Source: Planctomycetia bacterium
Lineage (GTDB): Bacteria; Planctomycetota; Planctomycetia; Gemmatales; Gemmataceae
DNA length: 25,479 nucleotides
Direction: 5' to 3'
NCBI GenBank assembly: GCA_022616395.1
Contig: JAKEEV010000619.1
Location: 1-25,479 of the forward strand
Shown here: one piece after another, positions 1-9,331 of the stretch
Numbering within the stretch: position 1 is the stretch's first letter
Layout of the letters: every line of letters starts with the position of its first letter
Made by a program: the position numbers and the translations under genes
Notes under the pieces: model-generated
Told to the model about the DNA's origin: nothing
Seen by the model: the letters and a program-made list of their open reading frames with translations, nothing else
Databases searched by the model: none

Positions 1-3000
1 AGTTGCTCCGCGGCCACGCTGCGAATGGAGTCGAACTGCCAGCCCTTGATACTCACCTTCGCGCGGATGATGTCCCAGCCGCTGGGCGTATCGAACCACC
101 TCAGACCAACAAGCGCGCGCTGAGCAACGCTTCCGTGACCCTTCGCGAGCCGTTCGAGCAGCCGGAAGATGTTGTCTGCTTGCGGAGCCTTCTTGAGGTG
201 CCCGATTGCTTCGGCCGCGGAATCCTGAAGCAGCTTGCCGTCCTCTGTAGCAAGAGCAAGCAACTTATCGACCGAGCGCGGATCGCCGAGTTCGCCCAGC
301 GCCTGCACCGCACGCACGCGATGCTGCATATCCTCCAGATACTCGATACCCGAAAGGAGAACCTGCATCCCTTCGGCTCGCCCTCCGCGGGCCAGTCCTT
401 CGGCCGCGAAGAACTGCGTGATCGGGTTCTTGTGCTTCACCGCCTTCAGAAGCGGCTCAGGCGGCGCGTTGCGCTTGCGGAAGCGCCAGCCGTAAGCCTC
501 GATTGCCGCATCTCGCAGATCCACATTCGGGCTGGTGCAGAGCGTGGCGAAGACCGCGTCCACATCCTTGCCCAGCGACCAGCGGGCGCGGTCGAGCAGC
601 GTGCCGGTGATGTAATCGACGTTGCCCAGCGTGAAGGCGCGATCCATGAGGCGCGCCAGAATCGCATCGTGTCGCGGCTGTTGTTTCTTCATCCAAGTGT
701 CGCGATCCTGCGGGTTCTCATCGTCCGGGTCTTCGATGGATTGATCGTGCCCGCTGATCGCGAGGATCGCGTAGTTGATCTTGTCACCCAAATCCTTTCG
801 GCGGTCGGCCAACAGGAAGAGTCGGTCTGCCGCGGAAGGCACGCGGAAACTTGCGACTCCGTTCAAGAGCGCGACAGTCTGCGCGGTGCCGGCCGGGTCG
901 TTCTCGATCCGGTCGATGAACACATCCGCGGCGCGTTTGTCTCCGAGCGTGACGAGCGAGTTGATGATCGCTTGCTGCTGACCGGGGTCGTTTGCTTCGC
1001 GGAGGAACTTCGTGAGCGCTTCGTAAGCGGCTGTGTCCTTCTTGCCGGCCAACTCGAACGCGGCCTTCTCGCGCACCTTGCGGTAACGCGACTCCACCAC
1101 GGCGCGAAGCGCCTTTTGCGCGTCAGGCGACTCTTCGTACTCCGATGCAAGCCACTCGACGGCTTGGAGGCGCATCGGTTCGTACACCGAATCGAGAGCC
1201 TTCTTCGCGGTCGGTATCTTCCCTTGCCGGTCGCGAAGAAGTTTCGCGGCTTCAATCGCCAGGTCATCGGAGCGCGCAAGCATCACGCGTTCCAGCACCG
1301 CTTCGCCCTTCTTGGCGCTCGTGCCATCGGTGAGCAGTTCCAATCCTTTCACGCCGAGATCGGTGTAACCGGCTTCGAGAGCTTCCGCGCCGAGAGACGC
1401 CTTGTCCATGCCCAGCGCTTGCAGATGCTCGAATGCTTGCGTGCGAACCGGCTGATTCGGATCGCCCATCGCCTGCGCGAGCACTGGCTGCGCGGAGCGG
1501 TTATACTTCGCGTCCTTGGAAGCGATTGCGAAGATGCGCGACAGCGCTGTTTGCCGCACTTTCGCGATTGGTTGCCCGCCTCCGCTTGCTCCCTGTTCGC
1601 GTACCAGGCCCACATAGCCGCCGAAGGCGAGTTCACGCAACTGTTCCGGCGTGAGTTTCGACTTCACCGGGACGCCGGCTTTCTTCGCGGCTTCGGTCGC
1701 TTCCTTGATTTCCTTCGCGAATCGCGCGGAGTGAACTGTCCACGCGGAGTTCCATTCCGCCTGTTCCTTGCTGTCGAAGTATTTCAGCAGCAGCGCGGTC
1801 TTCGCCTTCAACTGAGGCTGAGCGAACGCGAGTAAGTGCGCGAGATCGTCCACCACTTCCGGAGCGACCTTCCAGGGCGTGTCTTCTCCTCGGTCGTTCA
1901 CTTCCTTGATAACGAACTCGCGGAACGCTGTGGAATCGCCGAACGCTTCGAGCGCCTGAGCGCCGGTGAGCCGGAATCGCGGACCTTTCGCGGAGACACA
2001 CTCGATGCACTTCTCCGGCAGGCCATCGGTGTCTTTGAGTTCAAGCAGAAGTGTCGCGAGTAGCGCGCGGTCGCGGAGCTTCTCATCCGCGCTATCCAGA
2101 TACACCGTGGCTGCGACACCGGCAGCGGCACCGAGAGCGACCATCGCGGTGAACTGCTCCGCGGGGGTGATGATCTTGCCGCCGGCTTCCGAGCGAATCA
2201 GCGGAGCGACGGTCGCATCGCCCAAATATGCCAAGCCAAGAGCGCCACGGAACTTCACTTCGGGGTCGCTGTGTTGAAGCGCTGTGCGGAGTGACGACAT
2301 CGTGTCGCTCTTCGCGACCCACAGAAGCGCGATTGCGGCAGCCTTGCGAAGCCGGCCGTGCGGGCTATCTGTCAGCGGGACCACGATGTTCAGCGCTCGC
2401 GCATCTCCGAGTTCACCCAAGCCCAGAAGCGCGAGTTCGGTCACTTCGAGCCAGTCGGAAACGCGCTCCTTGAGTTGCGGTTCCGGCACGGTCGCGAGTT
2501 CGGTCAGCACTGTGTAGGTCGAAGGGTCGCCGTGCTTGGCGAGAGCAACGGCAGCGCGCACGCGAATATCGGGCCGGTCGCTTTGCATTGCCTGTGCAAG
2601 AGGCGCTTTCGCATCGTCATCGACGAGAGCATTGACCGCGAGCAGTCGCACGTCGCGGTCGGAGTCGTTAATCGCGCGCAGAAGAACCTGCTGCGCGGCC
2701 TTCGAGTGCTTCTTGATTAACCCTTCGACCGCGAGCTTGCGAGCATCCGGGTATTTCGACGCCAGAGCGGTTTCGAGAACCGAAATCTCCTTGTTCTTCT
2801 TCGTGGCGAACTCGAACGCCTCCTTGCGAAGCCCCGGATCGGGGTCGTTGAAGAACTCATAGAGCAACGGAGCGCTCCACGGTTCCTTCTCTTGTGCAGT
2901 GACTTCGGTGAGTACTTCGCGCCTCACATCCGGATGGATTGATTGCAGCGTGAAGCGCAGCGTGTCCGGCCCTCCTCCACTGATCTTCAAGTTCAGCGCG

Positions 3001-5642
3001 GACTTGAACGCTTCCGAACGAACGCCGTGAGCGCTGTCGTTGAGCGCACGCACGAGCAAATCCCAGCCGGGTTCGGCCGCGGCCTTCGGAGTCTTCTTCT
3101 TGATCGTCTGAATGAGTGTTTCCAGCCCACGTCTGCGAACGTCTTCATCAGCGGCAGTCAGGCCCGATTCCGCAACCGACAGAGGCGTCTTGTCGAAGAT
3201 CTTGACGAGCGCTGTGTAAGCCGCATCGCGGACAGAGGCTTCCTTGTCGAATAACATCGAGCGCAGCCGGTTCACCGCGCGCTCGTCATCGAGGGCCGCC
3301 AAAGCTCGGCACACCTCAACCCGAGCGTTCACGTCCTCTTCGCGGCTCAGTTGTAAGAGCAAGCCGAACGCTCGTGGATCGCCGAGGACTGCTAGCCCGC
3401 GTGCGCCCCGCAAGCAGGTATCGAGAGCGCGGCTCGCGGTGGCTTGAAGAAGCGTGTCGTAGTCGTTTGGAGTGAGTTTGCTCTTCGCATCTGCCGCAAC
3501 CGATGGAGCAGCCTTGTCTGACTTCTCTGCTTTCTCCAGTTCGTTGAGTTGGCGGTTGAGTTCGGTATCAGAGGCGCGCAAGACCGCCGCGAGGTGTGGC
3601 TTCGAGAGAACCGAGAGTAAAAACGCGACCTTGCGAACTCCGGTGTCGCTGTCTTCGAGCCGTCGGCGAATCGCGGACTGCACCGCGGGGTCATCGAGCA
3701 ATCCGCGCTCAAATGCGCGCGTTAATCCTGCCGCGCGCACGTCGCCGTGCTTGGAAGTGAGAGCGGTGAGGCTCGCGGTGGGTGCCTTCGCATCGTAAAC
3801 AGTTTCGAGCGAATCGAGCGCGGCCTTTCGCACATCCCATGTCGGTGCATCAAGCGCATCAACGAGCCGCGTAAGAGCCTGATCGTCCTTCTTCGCCAGC
3901 GGTTCGAGCGCCTTGACCGCGAGCTTGCCGACATCAGCCTGACCTGTCTTGAAGGCGAGATCAATCGGCACGAAGTCGGGCTTGAGTGGCTTGAACAGCC
4001 CATTGAACGCGATCACCCGCACCTTGCCGTCCGGGTGGCCGATGGTTCGCTCAAGAATCTTCCCGACTCGCGGGTTGTCGCTTGCCGCGAGGAGTTCCGC
4101 GGCGGTTTCGCGGAGCTTGTGGTCGGGGTCTTTGGTGACCTGTTCGCCGAGAATGTCGATGGAGGCGGAATCTTTCCACTCCGCGAGCACCTTCAGTGCC
4201 TTCTCCCGGCGCTTCGGATCGTGCTTCTGAGCGAGTTCGTTTTTCACCCAGTCCGCGGCTCCGGTGACCTTCGCGGTAACTGGATCGGTTTCGGGGAACT
4301 TCCCGTCCGCTTCGAGCTTGATGAGTCGAATGCTGTTGTCATCACACGCGACCGCGACGTGAGGTTGGTTGTAAACGGTGACGACCGCCAGCCCGACAAC
4401 TCGGCCCACCACGTCTTTGAGTGTGCTTGGCTTGATCGCGCCGGCTCGCGGCCAGTTCTTCAGAGTCGCGTCTCGGCTTCCGGTGACGAAGCGATCTCCA
4501 GCCACGAACACGAACGCGGTGAGCACATCCTCGTGCATGTTCGTGCGGCCCTTGTCTTCCGGTTCGAGACTTCCGCGCGCGAATGTTGTGTAGAGCTTGT
4601 TGTCCGCGCCAGCGGAGAAGAAGCGAAGTTCTTCCTGCTCGAACTGCACGACCGTCACCGCTCCGTCGTGCAGTTTCGCGGAGTCGCCCGACTCGAACTC
4701 GTCCTTATCCTGGCCATCGAACACCGCGACCACGCCCTTGCTCGTACCCGCGACCAGCCACGAACCGCTTTTGTCTGTGCTGAGGCACGTTCCCGGCTCG
4801 GGCAGTTCGAGTGTTTGCTTCGTTGAGCCGTCCTTGTCCGAAATGATGTCGATTTGTTTACCGTTGAGCACCGCGAGGCGCTTTTTCGAGATGGGAACGA
4901 TGGCCGCGATGTCTCCATTGAATGGCCCAGCCAGCGGCTTGGGCACTTTCTTGCCGCACTCATAGAGCTTGCGGTTGGTGCCAGCGACATACACCTTGTT
5001 GCCATCAGCCGCGAGCGCGACTCCTCCACAAGGGAGCGCGTCATGCTGCATGTTGAGCTTGTCAACATCGAGCCAGTAAAGGGAAGTCGGCACTCCTTCG
5101 GGATGAACGGTCACGAACGCCAGCGATCCGCCGACGCCAACGACAGCCTTGATGTCTCCGCGATACGTTTGCGACTTGCCCGGCCCGGCCTCACCGAGAG
5201 CCTTCTGAGCAGGTTCGGTCGGTTCCTCCTCGGCTTCTTCGTCCGCTCCGAACTCAACCTCCGCTAGAACTTCTTCGTCTTCGTCTTCTCCGTCTTCTTC
5301 GTCCCCTTCCTCGTCTTCACCCTCATCAGCGCTCGCGGCTTCTTCAAGTTCGGTCTGGAACTGGTCAAGTTGCTCGATGAACTTCGCGATATTCGTTGCG
5401 ACATCTCCGGGCGGGAGCAATCCGAGCGGAGTGGAGCTGTCGTCTTCGTAAACGTTGTTCAGTTCCGCTGACAACGCCTCGTAATCATCTTCTCCTGGAA
5501 AGAAACTGACTGCGTCCTCCAGGCGCGCGAATGCATCGTCGAGTTGATCCTCGGGAACGCCCGGAACTCGAGCATAGGCCCGCAGAAGCGAAAGAAAGTG
5601 ACGGTACCGAGCAACTAGCGCGGGCCAGTTTGCGGAGGCCAT
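1..5642 (-). CDS. Giant WD40-like propeller / HEAT-repeat protein, C-terminus outside window
   Basis: The frame is open without a stop from the ATG at 5642 down to base 1, giving about 1880 residues with the C-terminus beyond the left edge. The start codon shares one base with the stop of the upstream gene (TAATG), which strongly supports this start and translational coupling. No signal peptide or membrane segment is seen, so it is probably cytoplasmic. In order: a helical N-terminus; a very acidic linker (about residues 100-150, runs of Asp/Glu); a beta-propeller-like region (about 155-455) with WD40-type blades such as FVTGSRDATLKNW and VACDDNSIRLIKL; then from about 462 onward a continuous array of HEAT-type helical pairs (recurring DxDxxVRxxAxxAL, for example SDRDVRLLAVNAL and HGDVRAAGL). 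Such proteins are scaffolds; no catalytic motif is visible. The specific function is unknown. A link to MoxR-vWA-propeller type systems is only a guess. Confidence 0.9.
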   Translation of the reverse strand, partial: MASANWPALVARYRHFLSLLRAYARVPGVPEDQLDDAFARLEDAVSFFPGEDDYEALSAELNNVYEDDSSTPLGLLPPGDVATNIAKFIEQLDQFQTELEEAASADEGEDEEGDEEDGEDEDEEVLAEVEFGADEEAEEEPTEPAQKALGEAGPGKSQTYRGDIKAVVGVGGSLAFVTVHPEGVPTSLYWLDVDKLNMQHDALPCGGVALAADGNKVYVAGTNRKLYECGKKVPKPLAGPFNGDIAAIVPISKKRLAVLNGKQIDIISDKDGSTKQTLELPEPGTCLSTDKSGSWLVAGTSKGVVAVFDGQDKDEFESGDSAKLHDGAVTVVQFEQEELRFFSAGADNKLYTTFARGSLEPEDKGRTNMHEDVLTAFVFVAGDRFVTGSRDATLKNWPRAGAIKPSTLKDVVGRVVGLAVVTVYNQPHVAVACDDNSIRLIKLEADGKFPETDPVTAKVTGAADWVKNELAQKHDPKRREKALKVLAEWKDSASIDILGEQVTKDPDHKLRETAAELLAASDNPRVGKILERTIGHPDGKVRVIAFNGLFKPLKPDFVPIDLAFKTGQADVGKLAVKALEPLAKKDDQALTRLVDALDAPTWDVRKAALDSLETVYDAKAPTASLTALTSKHGDVRAAGLTRAFERGLLDDPAVQSAIRRRLEDSDTGVRKVAFLLSVLSKPHLAAVLRASDTELNRQLNELEKAEKSDKAAPSVAADAKSKLTPNDYDTLLQATASRALDTCLRGARGLAVLGDPRAFGLLLQLSREEDVNARVEVCRALAALDDERAVNRLRSMLFDKEASVRDAAYTALVKIFDKTPLSVAESGLTAADEDVRRRGLETLIQTIKKKTPKAAAEPGWDLLVRALNDSAHGVRSEAFKSALNLKISGGGPDTLRFTLQSIHPDVRREVLTEVTAQEKEPWSAPLLYEFFNDPDPGLRKEAFEFATKKNKEISVLETALASKYPDARKLAVEGLIKKHSKAAQQVLLRAINDSDRDVRLLAVNALVDDDAKAPLAQAMQSDRPDIRVRAAVALAKHGDPSTYTVLTELATVPEPQLKERVSDWLEVTELALLGLGELGDARALNIVVPLTDSPHGRLRKAAAIALLWVAKSDTMSSLRTALQHSDPEVKFRGALGLAYLGDATVAPLIRSEAGGKIITPAEQFTAMVALGAAAGVAATVYLDSADEKLRDRALLATLLLELKDTDGLPEKCIECVSAKGPRFRLTGAQALEAFGDSTAFREFVIKEVNDRGEDTPWKVAPEVVDDLAHLLAFAQPQLKAKTALLLKYFDSKEQAEWNSAWTVHSARFAKEIKEATEAAKKAGVPVKSKLTPEQLRELAFGGYVGLVREQGASGGGQPIAKVRQTALSRIFAIASKDAKYNRSAQPVLAQAMGDPNQPVRTQAFEHLQALGMDKASLGAEALEAGYTDLGVKGLELLTDGTSAKKGEAVLERVMLARSDDLAIEAAKLLRDRQGKIPTAKKALDSVYEPMRLQAVEWLASEYEESPDAQKALRAVVESRYRKVREKAAFELAGKKDTAAYEALTKFLREANDPGQQQAIINSLVTLGDKRAADVFIDRIENDPAGTAQTVALLNGVASFRVPSAADRLFLLADRRKDLGDKINYAILAISGHDQSIEDPDDENPQDRDTWMKKQQPRHDAILARLMDRAFTLGNVDYITGTLLDRARWSLGKDVDAVFATLCTSPNVDLRDAAIEAYGWRFRKRNAPPEPLLKAVKHKNPITQFFAAEGLARGGRAEGMQVLLSGIEYLEDMQHRVRAVQALGELGDPRSVDKLLALATEDGKLLQDSAAEAIGHLKKAPQADNIFRLLERLAKGHGSVAQRALVGLRWFDTPSGWDIIRAKVSIKGWQFDSIRSVAAEQ

Positions 5643-8600
5643 TACGCGTCCTCCTTCTTCTTGAGTTCGGGGTACTTGTGTCGGATTCGCGTGACGGCCA
5701 CGAGGCACGCAGCGCGCTCGCTTGGTCCGCGCGAGAGCATGAACTCATCAAGTAGGGGAAGGACTCCTTGTCCGAATTCCTTTTGCTCCAGGCCGAGGTC
5801 GCGCATCACTTCAATAAGATCGAGTTTCGCGCGGCGAGCAGGCAGCGGTTTGACGCTCACCACCTTGTCGGGCTTCTTCGCGTTCGGATCTGTGCTCGGT
5901 TCGCTGTCCTCAACCGTCTCGCGTGACTTCTCTGGTCGGCCGGGTGGAATCTCAAAGAGCACTCGGCGCAGGAACTCGCTGAGTGTCGGTTTCTCGGCGG
6001 GCCACTTCTCCGGTCGGTGAGGAATGCCCACTCCGCGACTGGCCGCGAGCTTCTCCGCGTCCTTCTTGACCTTCGCGCCAACGGTTGGTTTTGGAGGAAG
6101 AGGAGGTTTCCAGTCAGCAGTCAGCCCGCGATCACGGTAGACGTTCCAAAGAGCGCGAATGACGAACGCCCGCACCTTGCGGTCGGGGCTTTCCGTGAGG
6201 CGGAAGAGTTCTTCCGGCACGCGCAGACGCGGTTGGCGGTTAATGAGTTCCATTCCGAGCGCGCGGGTCTCTTCATCGTTCGATTCGCAGAAGCGATAGA
6301 CCGCGCTCGCTTCCAGTTTGGCCGCATCAAGCCGGAACGGTCGGTTCGGAGGAGTGTCTTCGGCCAGAAGCGACTTCGCGACGAATCGGCGCACATCCAT
6401 GAATGGGATTTCCGACATCCCGACGAGATGATCGACTCCGGGGTTCCACCGGGCGAACTCCCAGGACGTCAGTTCGAGCGCGAACTCGCGGATCGGCTTG
6501 CGGCTTTCGCCAAAGAGCGGCAACACTCGCTCAAGAGACAAAAACGACGAGGGAACTTCCGTGCCCGGATCGACAGGCTTGTCAGTCAACTTCTGCCCGA
6601 TGTCAACGTGATGCCGACGAACGTATTCGCGCGCGAAACGCCCGACGGGTGCATCGGCGGGACCAGGAGCAATGACCAACTGCCACAGCCGTTCGCATCC
6701 GCGTGTTGTTGCATCCGCGGAGGCGGTCAGTTGCTGACCGGAGAGCATTTGAAGGAACATCGTCTCGGAGATAATGCGGATGTTCGCTCCGGCCGCGTTC
6801 AGTTCCTCCGCCTTGACGTGCTTCGCTCCCTTCTGGCCTGTTCCCAGGAACGGTGATCCCGAATCGCCCACAACCAGATAGTGCAACTTTGGAGAGACAT
6901 TCTCCGTCGCGATGCCGTTGGCATCCTTCACACGCTCCGCGGCTTCCTTCGGAGTGATGTTCGCGAGCTTGCCGGTGAAACAGAAACTCGCCTTCTGAAG
7001 ATCGACCTTCACGCCCGCGACCGCTGCCGGAGCGGGAGTGCCCAGAGACGCGGCTTGCCCATCCGGAGCGAAGTCCGCCGGGACGAACGTGCGGATGAGT
7101 CGGTCGCTGGCGAAGTCGTGGTAAAGCGGTTCGCTGCGGGCAACGAGTCTCATTAGCCACTCGAAGCCGAGTTCGGTGGTGGTGAACTTCCTCACGTCCT
7201 GGAACCACTGCAGGACGGTCCCCGCACGGCCATCATCAAACGTCAGTTCCTTCGCCCACTGGCCGTTGGCCGCTTTGAACGCAACGAGCCACGCAGAACT
7301 GTCCCAGTCGGGTTGGAACGCGAGCATCTTCAGGAAGTCCATGCCGAGCGTCTGGGCCTTCAGTTTGCCCTGATTCACCCAGTCGATGATGGAACTGGAC
7401 GTGGGTGGGAAGAGAGCCAGCCAGCGGAGGAGTTCGCGGTCGAGCGCGTTGAGGTCGAACTTCGCCAGTTCTGTTGTAGCGTACTCAACGATGCGGTCGG
7501 TCTTCTCGTCTTCTGGCGGCACCTTCTGAAGAAGAGTCGCGAAGAACGCGGGTCCGAGTTCTTTGAGGTTGTGAACCTTCGGCAAGAGTTTTTTCGCAAA
7601 GTCGAACGCCTCGTCGCTGTCCGAGAGCATCCGACCCTGGAACCAGTCGGGCGTGAGTTCCTTCGGACCGAAGTGTTTGGTGATCGCGTCGGCCGCGAAC
7701 TTGTGGCCGTGTTCGGTTTCGAGCAACTGTCCCCACGCATCGAGACCAACCCCCGTGCGCGGGTCTTTCTCTCCGAGTAAGTCCTTCGCGAGCTTCCGAA
7801 CGTCGTCGCTGTCGTTATTGGCGAGCCGGATCAGTTCGCTGACTGGCAGGTCACGAGCGTGAGTTCGAGCGTACCCCGCAGCGTACTTCCGAGCGTCCAT
7901 CGAGGGCGAATCGAAGAGCTTCAGAACAGCTTCATGTAAGCCAAGCGTGCGGAACGCGCCCTGCTCGAACTTCGGCACGTTCTGAAGCAGCCACACCACG
8001 AAGTCATGAATGGCCCGGCTGGGAACTGCAACCAGACGAACGACCCACGCAGGTTCGGTGTCTCGAAGCACTTGCCGGAAGTCGGTCTTCAGAGCGCTTG
8101 TGGCGTAGTCGCGCACGGTGTCGCTTTTGGCGCGTTCCAGAAGCGAAAACAGCGGGCGGTGACTGCGCTTCCACAGTTCGCCATACGCTCTGTTCTTGAG
8201 GTTGGTGGGGTCATTGCTCTTGTCGTTCCATCCGAAGCGGAAGTTCGACCGACCGTACTTCTTCGTGTCGTGGAAGAAGATGTGGTTGAAGATCCAGGTG
8301 CTTCGCCAGTTGGTATTCTCGGTGTAGTTGATGAGGAAATCGCACGCGACATCGGGGTAAGTCGCGGGCATGTGCAACCCAACGCGACGCAGATAGCGCC
8401 ACGCGCGCCGAACAAGATACGCAATGGTTCCTCCGCTGACCTGCCGACCGTAATGACTCCCCGCGTGAGCCATGTCGATCCGTGCGGAGATCGCGCCGAA
8501 GATTTCGCTGTCGTTCTTCGCCTCGGCTTCCTTGAATATCTTCTTGATTGCCTTCCACGGACCGTACACAAGGGGCACTTTTGCGATGATGCGCAGGAGG

Positions 8601-8932
8601 TAATCGCGAGCAAGCGCGTCGTTGGATTGCCAGAGCGCAGAAATGACTTCGTGAACCTTCAGTTTGTCCGCGAGAGGCACCTCGGCATTCGGAGCTTCGA
8701 GCGCCTTGAGCGTCTCGATGCGGTAGTGAGCTTGCTCCTCGCGCGTCTTCTGCCGGAAGCGCCAGTCCTTGAGACTGGAGAGGAACTTGTCGAATGTGAG
8801 AGCGCCCTGCCGGATGGGTGTTTCCGGAGTGGGCACCGGCTGATTACAGAGTTGTTCGATGAGGGAGATGAGTCGCGGATCGCGTGCGTCCCATGCTTTG
8901 CGAACATCGTCCAGGGTCAGTACGGCCGACAT
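5642..8932 (-). CDS. 1096-aa HEAT-like helical repeat protein with internal BRCT domain
   Basis: The ATG at 8932 opens a 1096-residue frame. An AGGA lies upstream but the ribosome site is weak. Residues 1-630 look all-helical and HEAT-like (for example DARKYAAGYARTHA, DDVRKLAKDLLGEKD), with an aromatic, conserved-looking block around residues 180-240. Residues about 640-728 form a BRCT domain of the type at the end of bacterial NAD-dependent DNA ligase: FCFTGKL, then an alpha-helical segment, LHYLVVGD, a Gly-rich loop, and IRIISETMFLQML. Helical repeats resume to about 940 (DRKVRAFVIRALWNVYRDRG). A Pro/Lys-rich linker and a short helical C-terminus follow. BRCT domains bind phosphopeptides, DNA ends or partner proteins, so a role near DNA or poly-protein assemblies is possible. 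The stop overlaps the start of the next giant gene, so the two products are probably made in similar amounts and interact. I do not recognise a named family. Confidence 0.9.
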   Translation of the reverse strand: MSAVLTLDDVRKAWDARDPRLISLIEQLCNQPVPTPETPIRQGALTFDKFLSSLKDWRFRQKTREEQAHYRIETLKALEAPNAEVPLADKLKVHEVISALWQSNDALARDYLLRIIAKVPLVYGPWKAIKKIFKEAEAKNDSEIFGAISARIDMAHAGSHYGRQVSGGTIAYLVRRAWRYLRRVGLHMPATYPDVACDFLINYTENTNWRSTWIFNHIFFHDTKKYGRSNFRFGWNDKSNDPTNLKNRAYGELWKRSHRPLFSLLERAKSDTVRDYATSALKTDFRQVLRDTEPAWVVRLVAVPSRAIHDFVVWLLQNVPKFEQGAFRTLGLHEAVLKLFDSPSMDARKYAAGYARTHARDLPVSELIRLANNDSDDVRKLAKDLLGEKDPRTGVGLDAWGQLLETEHGHKFAADAITKHFGPKELTPDWFQGRMLSDSDEAFDFAKKLLPKVHNLKELGPAFFATLLQKVPPEDEKTDRIVEYATTELAKFDLNALDRELLRWLALFPPTSSSIIDWVNQGKLKAQTLGMDFLKMLAFQPDWDSSAWLVAFKAANGQWAKELTFDDGRAGTVLQWFQDVRKFTTTELGFEWLMRLVARSEPLYHDFASDRLIRTFVPADFAPDGQAASLGTPAPAAVAGVKVDLQKASFCFTGKLANITPKEAAERVKDANGIATENVSPKLHYLVVGDSGSPFLGTGQKGAKHVKAEELNAAGANIRIISETMFLQMLSGQQLTASADATTRGCERLWQLVIAPGPADAPVGRFAREYVRRHHVDIGQKLTDKPVDPGTEVPSSFLSLERVLPLFGESRKPIREFALELTSWEFARWNPGVDHLVGMSEIPFMDVRRFVAKSLLAEDTPPNRPFRLDAAKLEASAVYRFCESNDEETRALGMELINRQPRLRVPEELFRLTESPDRKVRAFVIRALWNVYRDRGLTADWKPPLPPKPTVGAKVKKDAEKLAASRGVGIPHRPEKWPAEKPTLSEFLRRVLFEIPPGRPEKSRETVEDSEPSTDPNAKKPDKVVSVKPLPARRAKLDLIEVMRDLGLEQKEFGQGVLPLLDEFMLSRGPSERAACLVAVTRIRHKYPELKKKEDA

Positions 8933-9331
8933 GAGAGGAATCCTGCGGTGGCGAGCGGGTCGGTGTCAACCGGCCTGTGAGCGGCGCGGCGTCAGCCCGT
9001 CGGTGAAGACAATCAACGATACCGGCGACCTCACGGTGCGCCGCTCACGAGAGCAGACGAGGGAGCGTTTACTTCCTGACCTGGATCGCGGAAGGCTCAC
9101 GGCACCGCCGGGCGGGGCCGCCCGAAAGTGGTGCTGGAACAGCCTTCCCCGAGTCGTGTCGTAAGACAAGCGCTCGGGCGACGCAACATCGCCCTGTCGC
9201 AAAGCGACGAGCTAAACGCTCTCCCTCGTCTGCATCTCTGAACACGCGAGTGATGTAATCGCCCGCGTTGGAAGTGAGAAAGGTTTTAAACTACCCGCGA
9301 CACAAGGGCAAGCAGGGTAGTCCACATTTTT
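8933..9331. repeat. Intergenic region with nested inverted repeats
   Basis: No credible gene is seen in these 399 bases. They carry nested inverted repeats. GTGAGCGGCG at 8977-8986 pairs with CGCCGCTCAC at 9039-9048. GCAGACGAGGGAGCGTTTA at 9053-9071 pairs with 9213-9233, which is its reverse complement plus a 2-base insertion. GGAAGGCT near 9092 pairs with AGCCTTCC near 9143. A short GGGCGG/GCCC hairpin lies inside. A small GTCGC-AAA-GCGAC hairpin sits at 9196-9208. This could be a degenerate MITE-like element or a structured transcript. The region also holds the upstream regulatory sequence of the HEAT/BRCT gene. Confidence 0.6.
9291..9320 (-). terminator. Possible terminator hairpin downstream of the glycosylase-like gene
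   Basis: Read on the minus strand, CTACCC (9320-9315) and GGGTAG (9296-9291) can form a 6-bp stem around an 18-base loop, followed at once by TTTAAAACC. It lies 12 bases past the stop of the minus-strand gene ending at 9332. The loop is long and the T-run short, so this is a weak call. Confidence 0.3.

Noticed and set aside
3..1835. 610-codon open frame on the plus strand (and a 359-codon one at 3747-4826)
   Set aside because: Both are antisense to the continuous HEAT-repeat frame on the minus strand, which has clear repeat and WD40 patterns. Their translations are Arg/Leu/Glu-rich without family features, as expected for high-GC shadows.
8006..8980. 324-codon and 279-codon (6017-6856) plus-strand frames opposite the BRCT/HEAT gene
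   Set aside because: Antisense to a well-supported coding sequence, with no recognisable domain.
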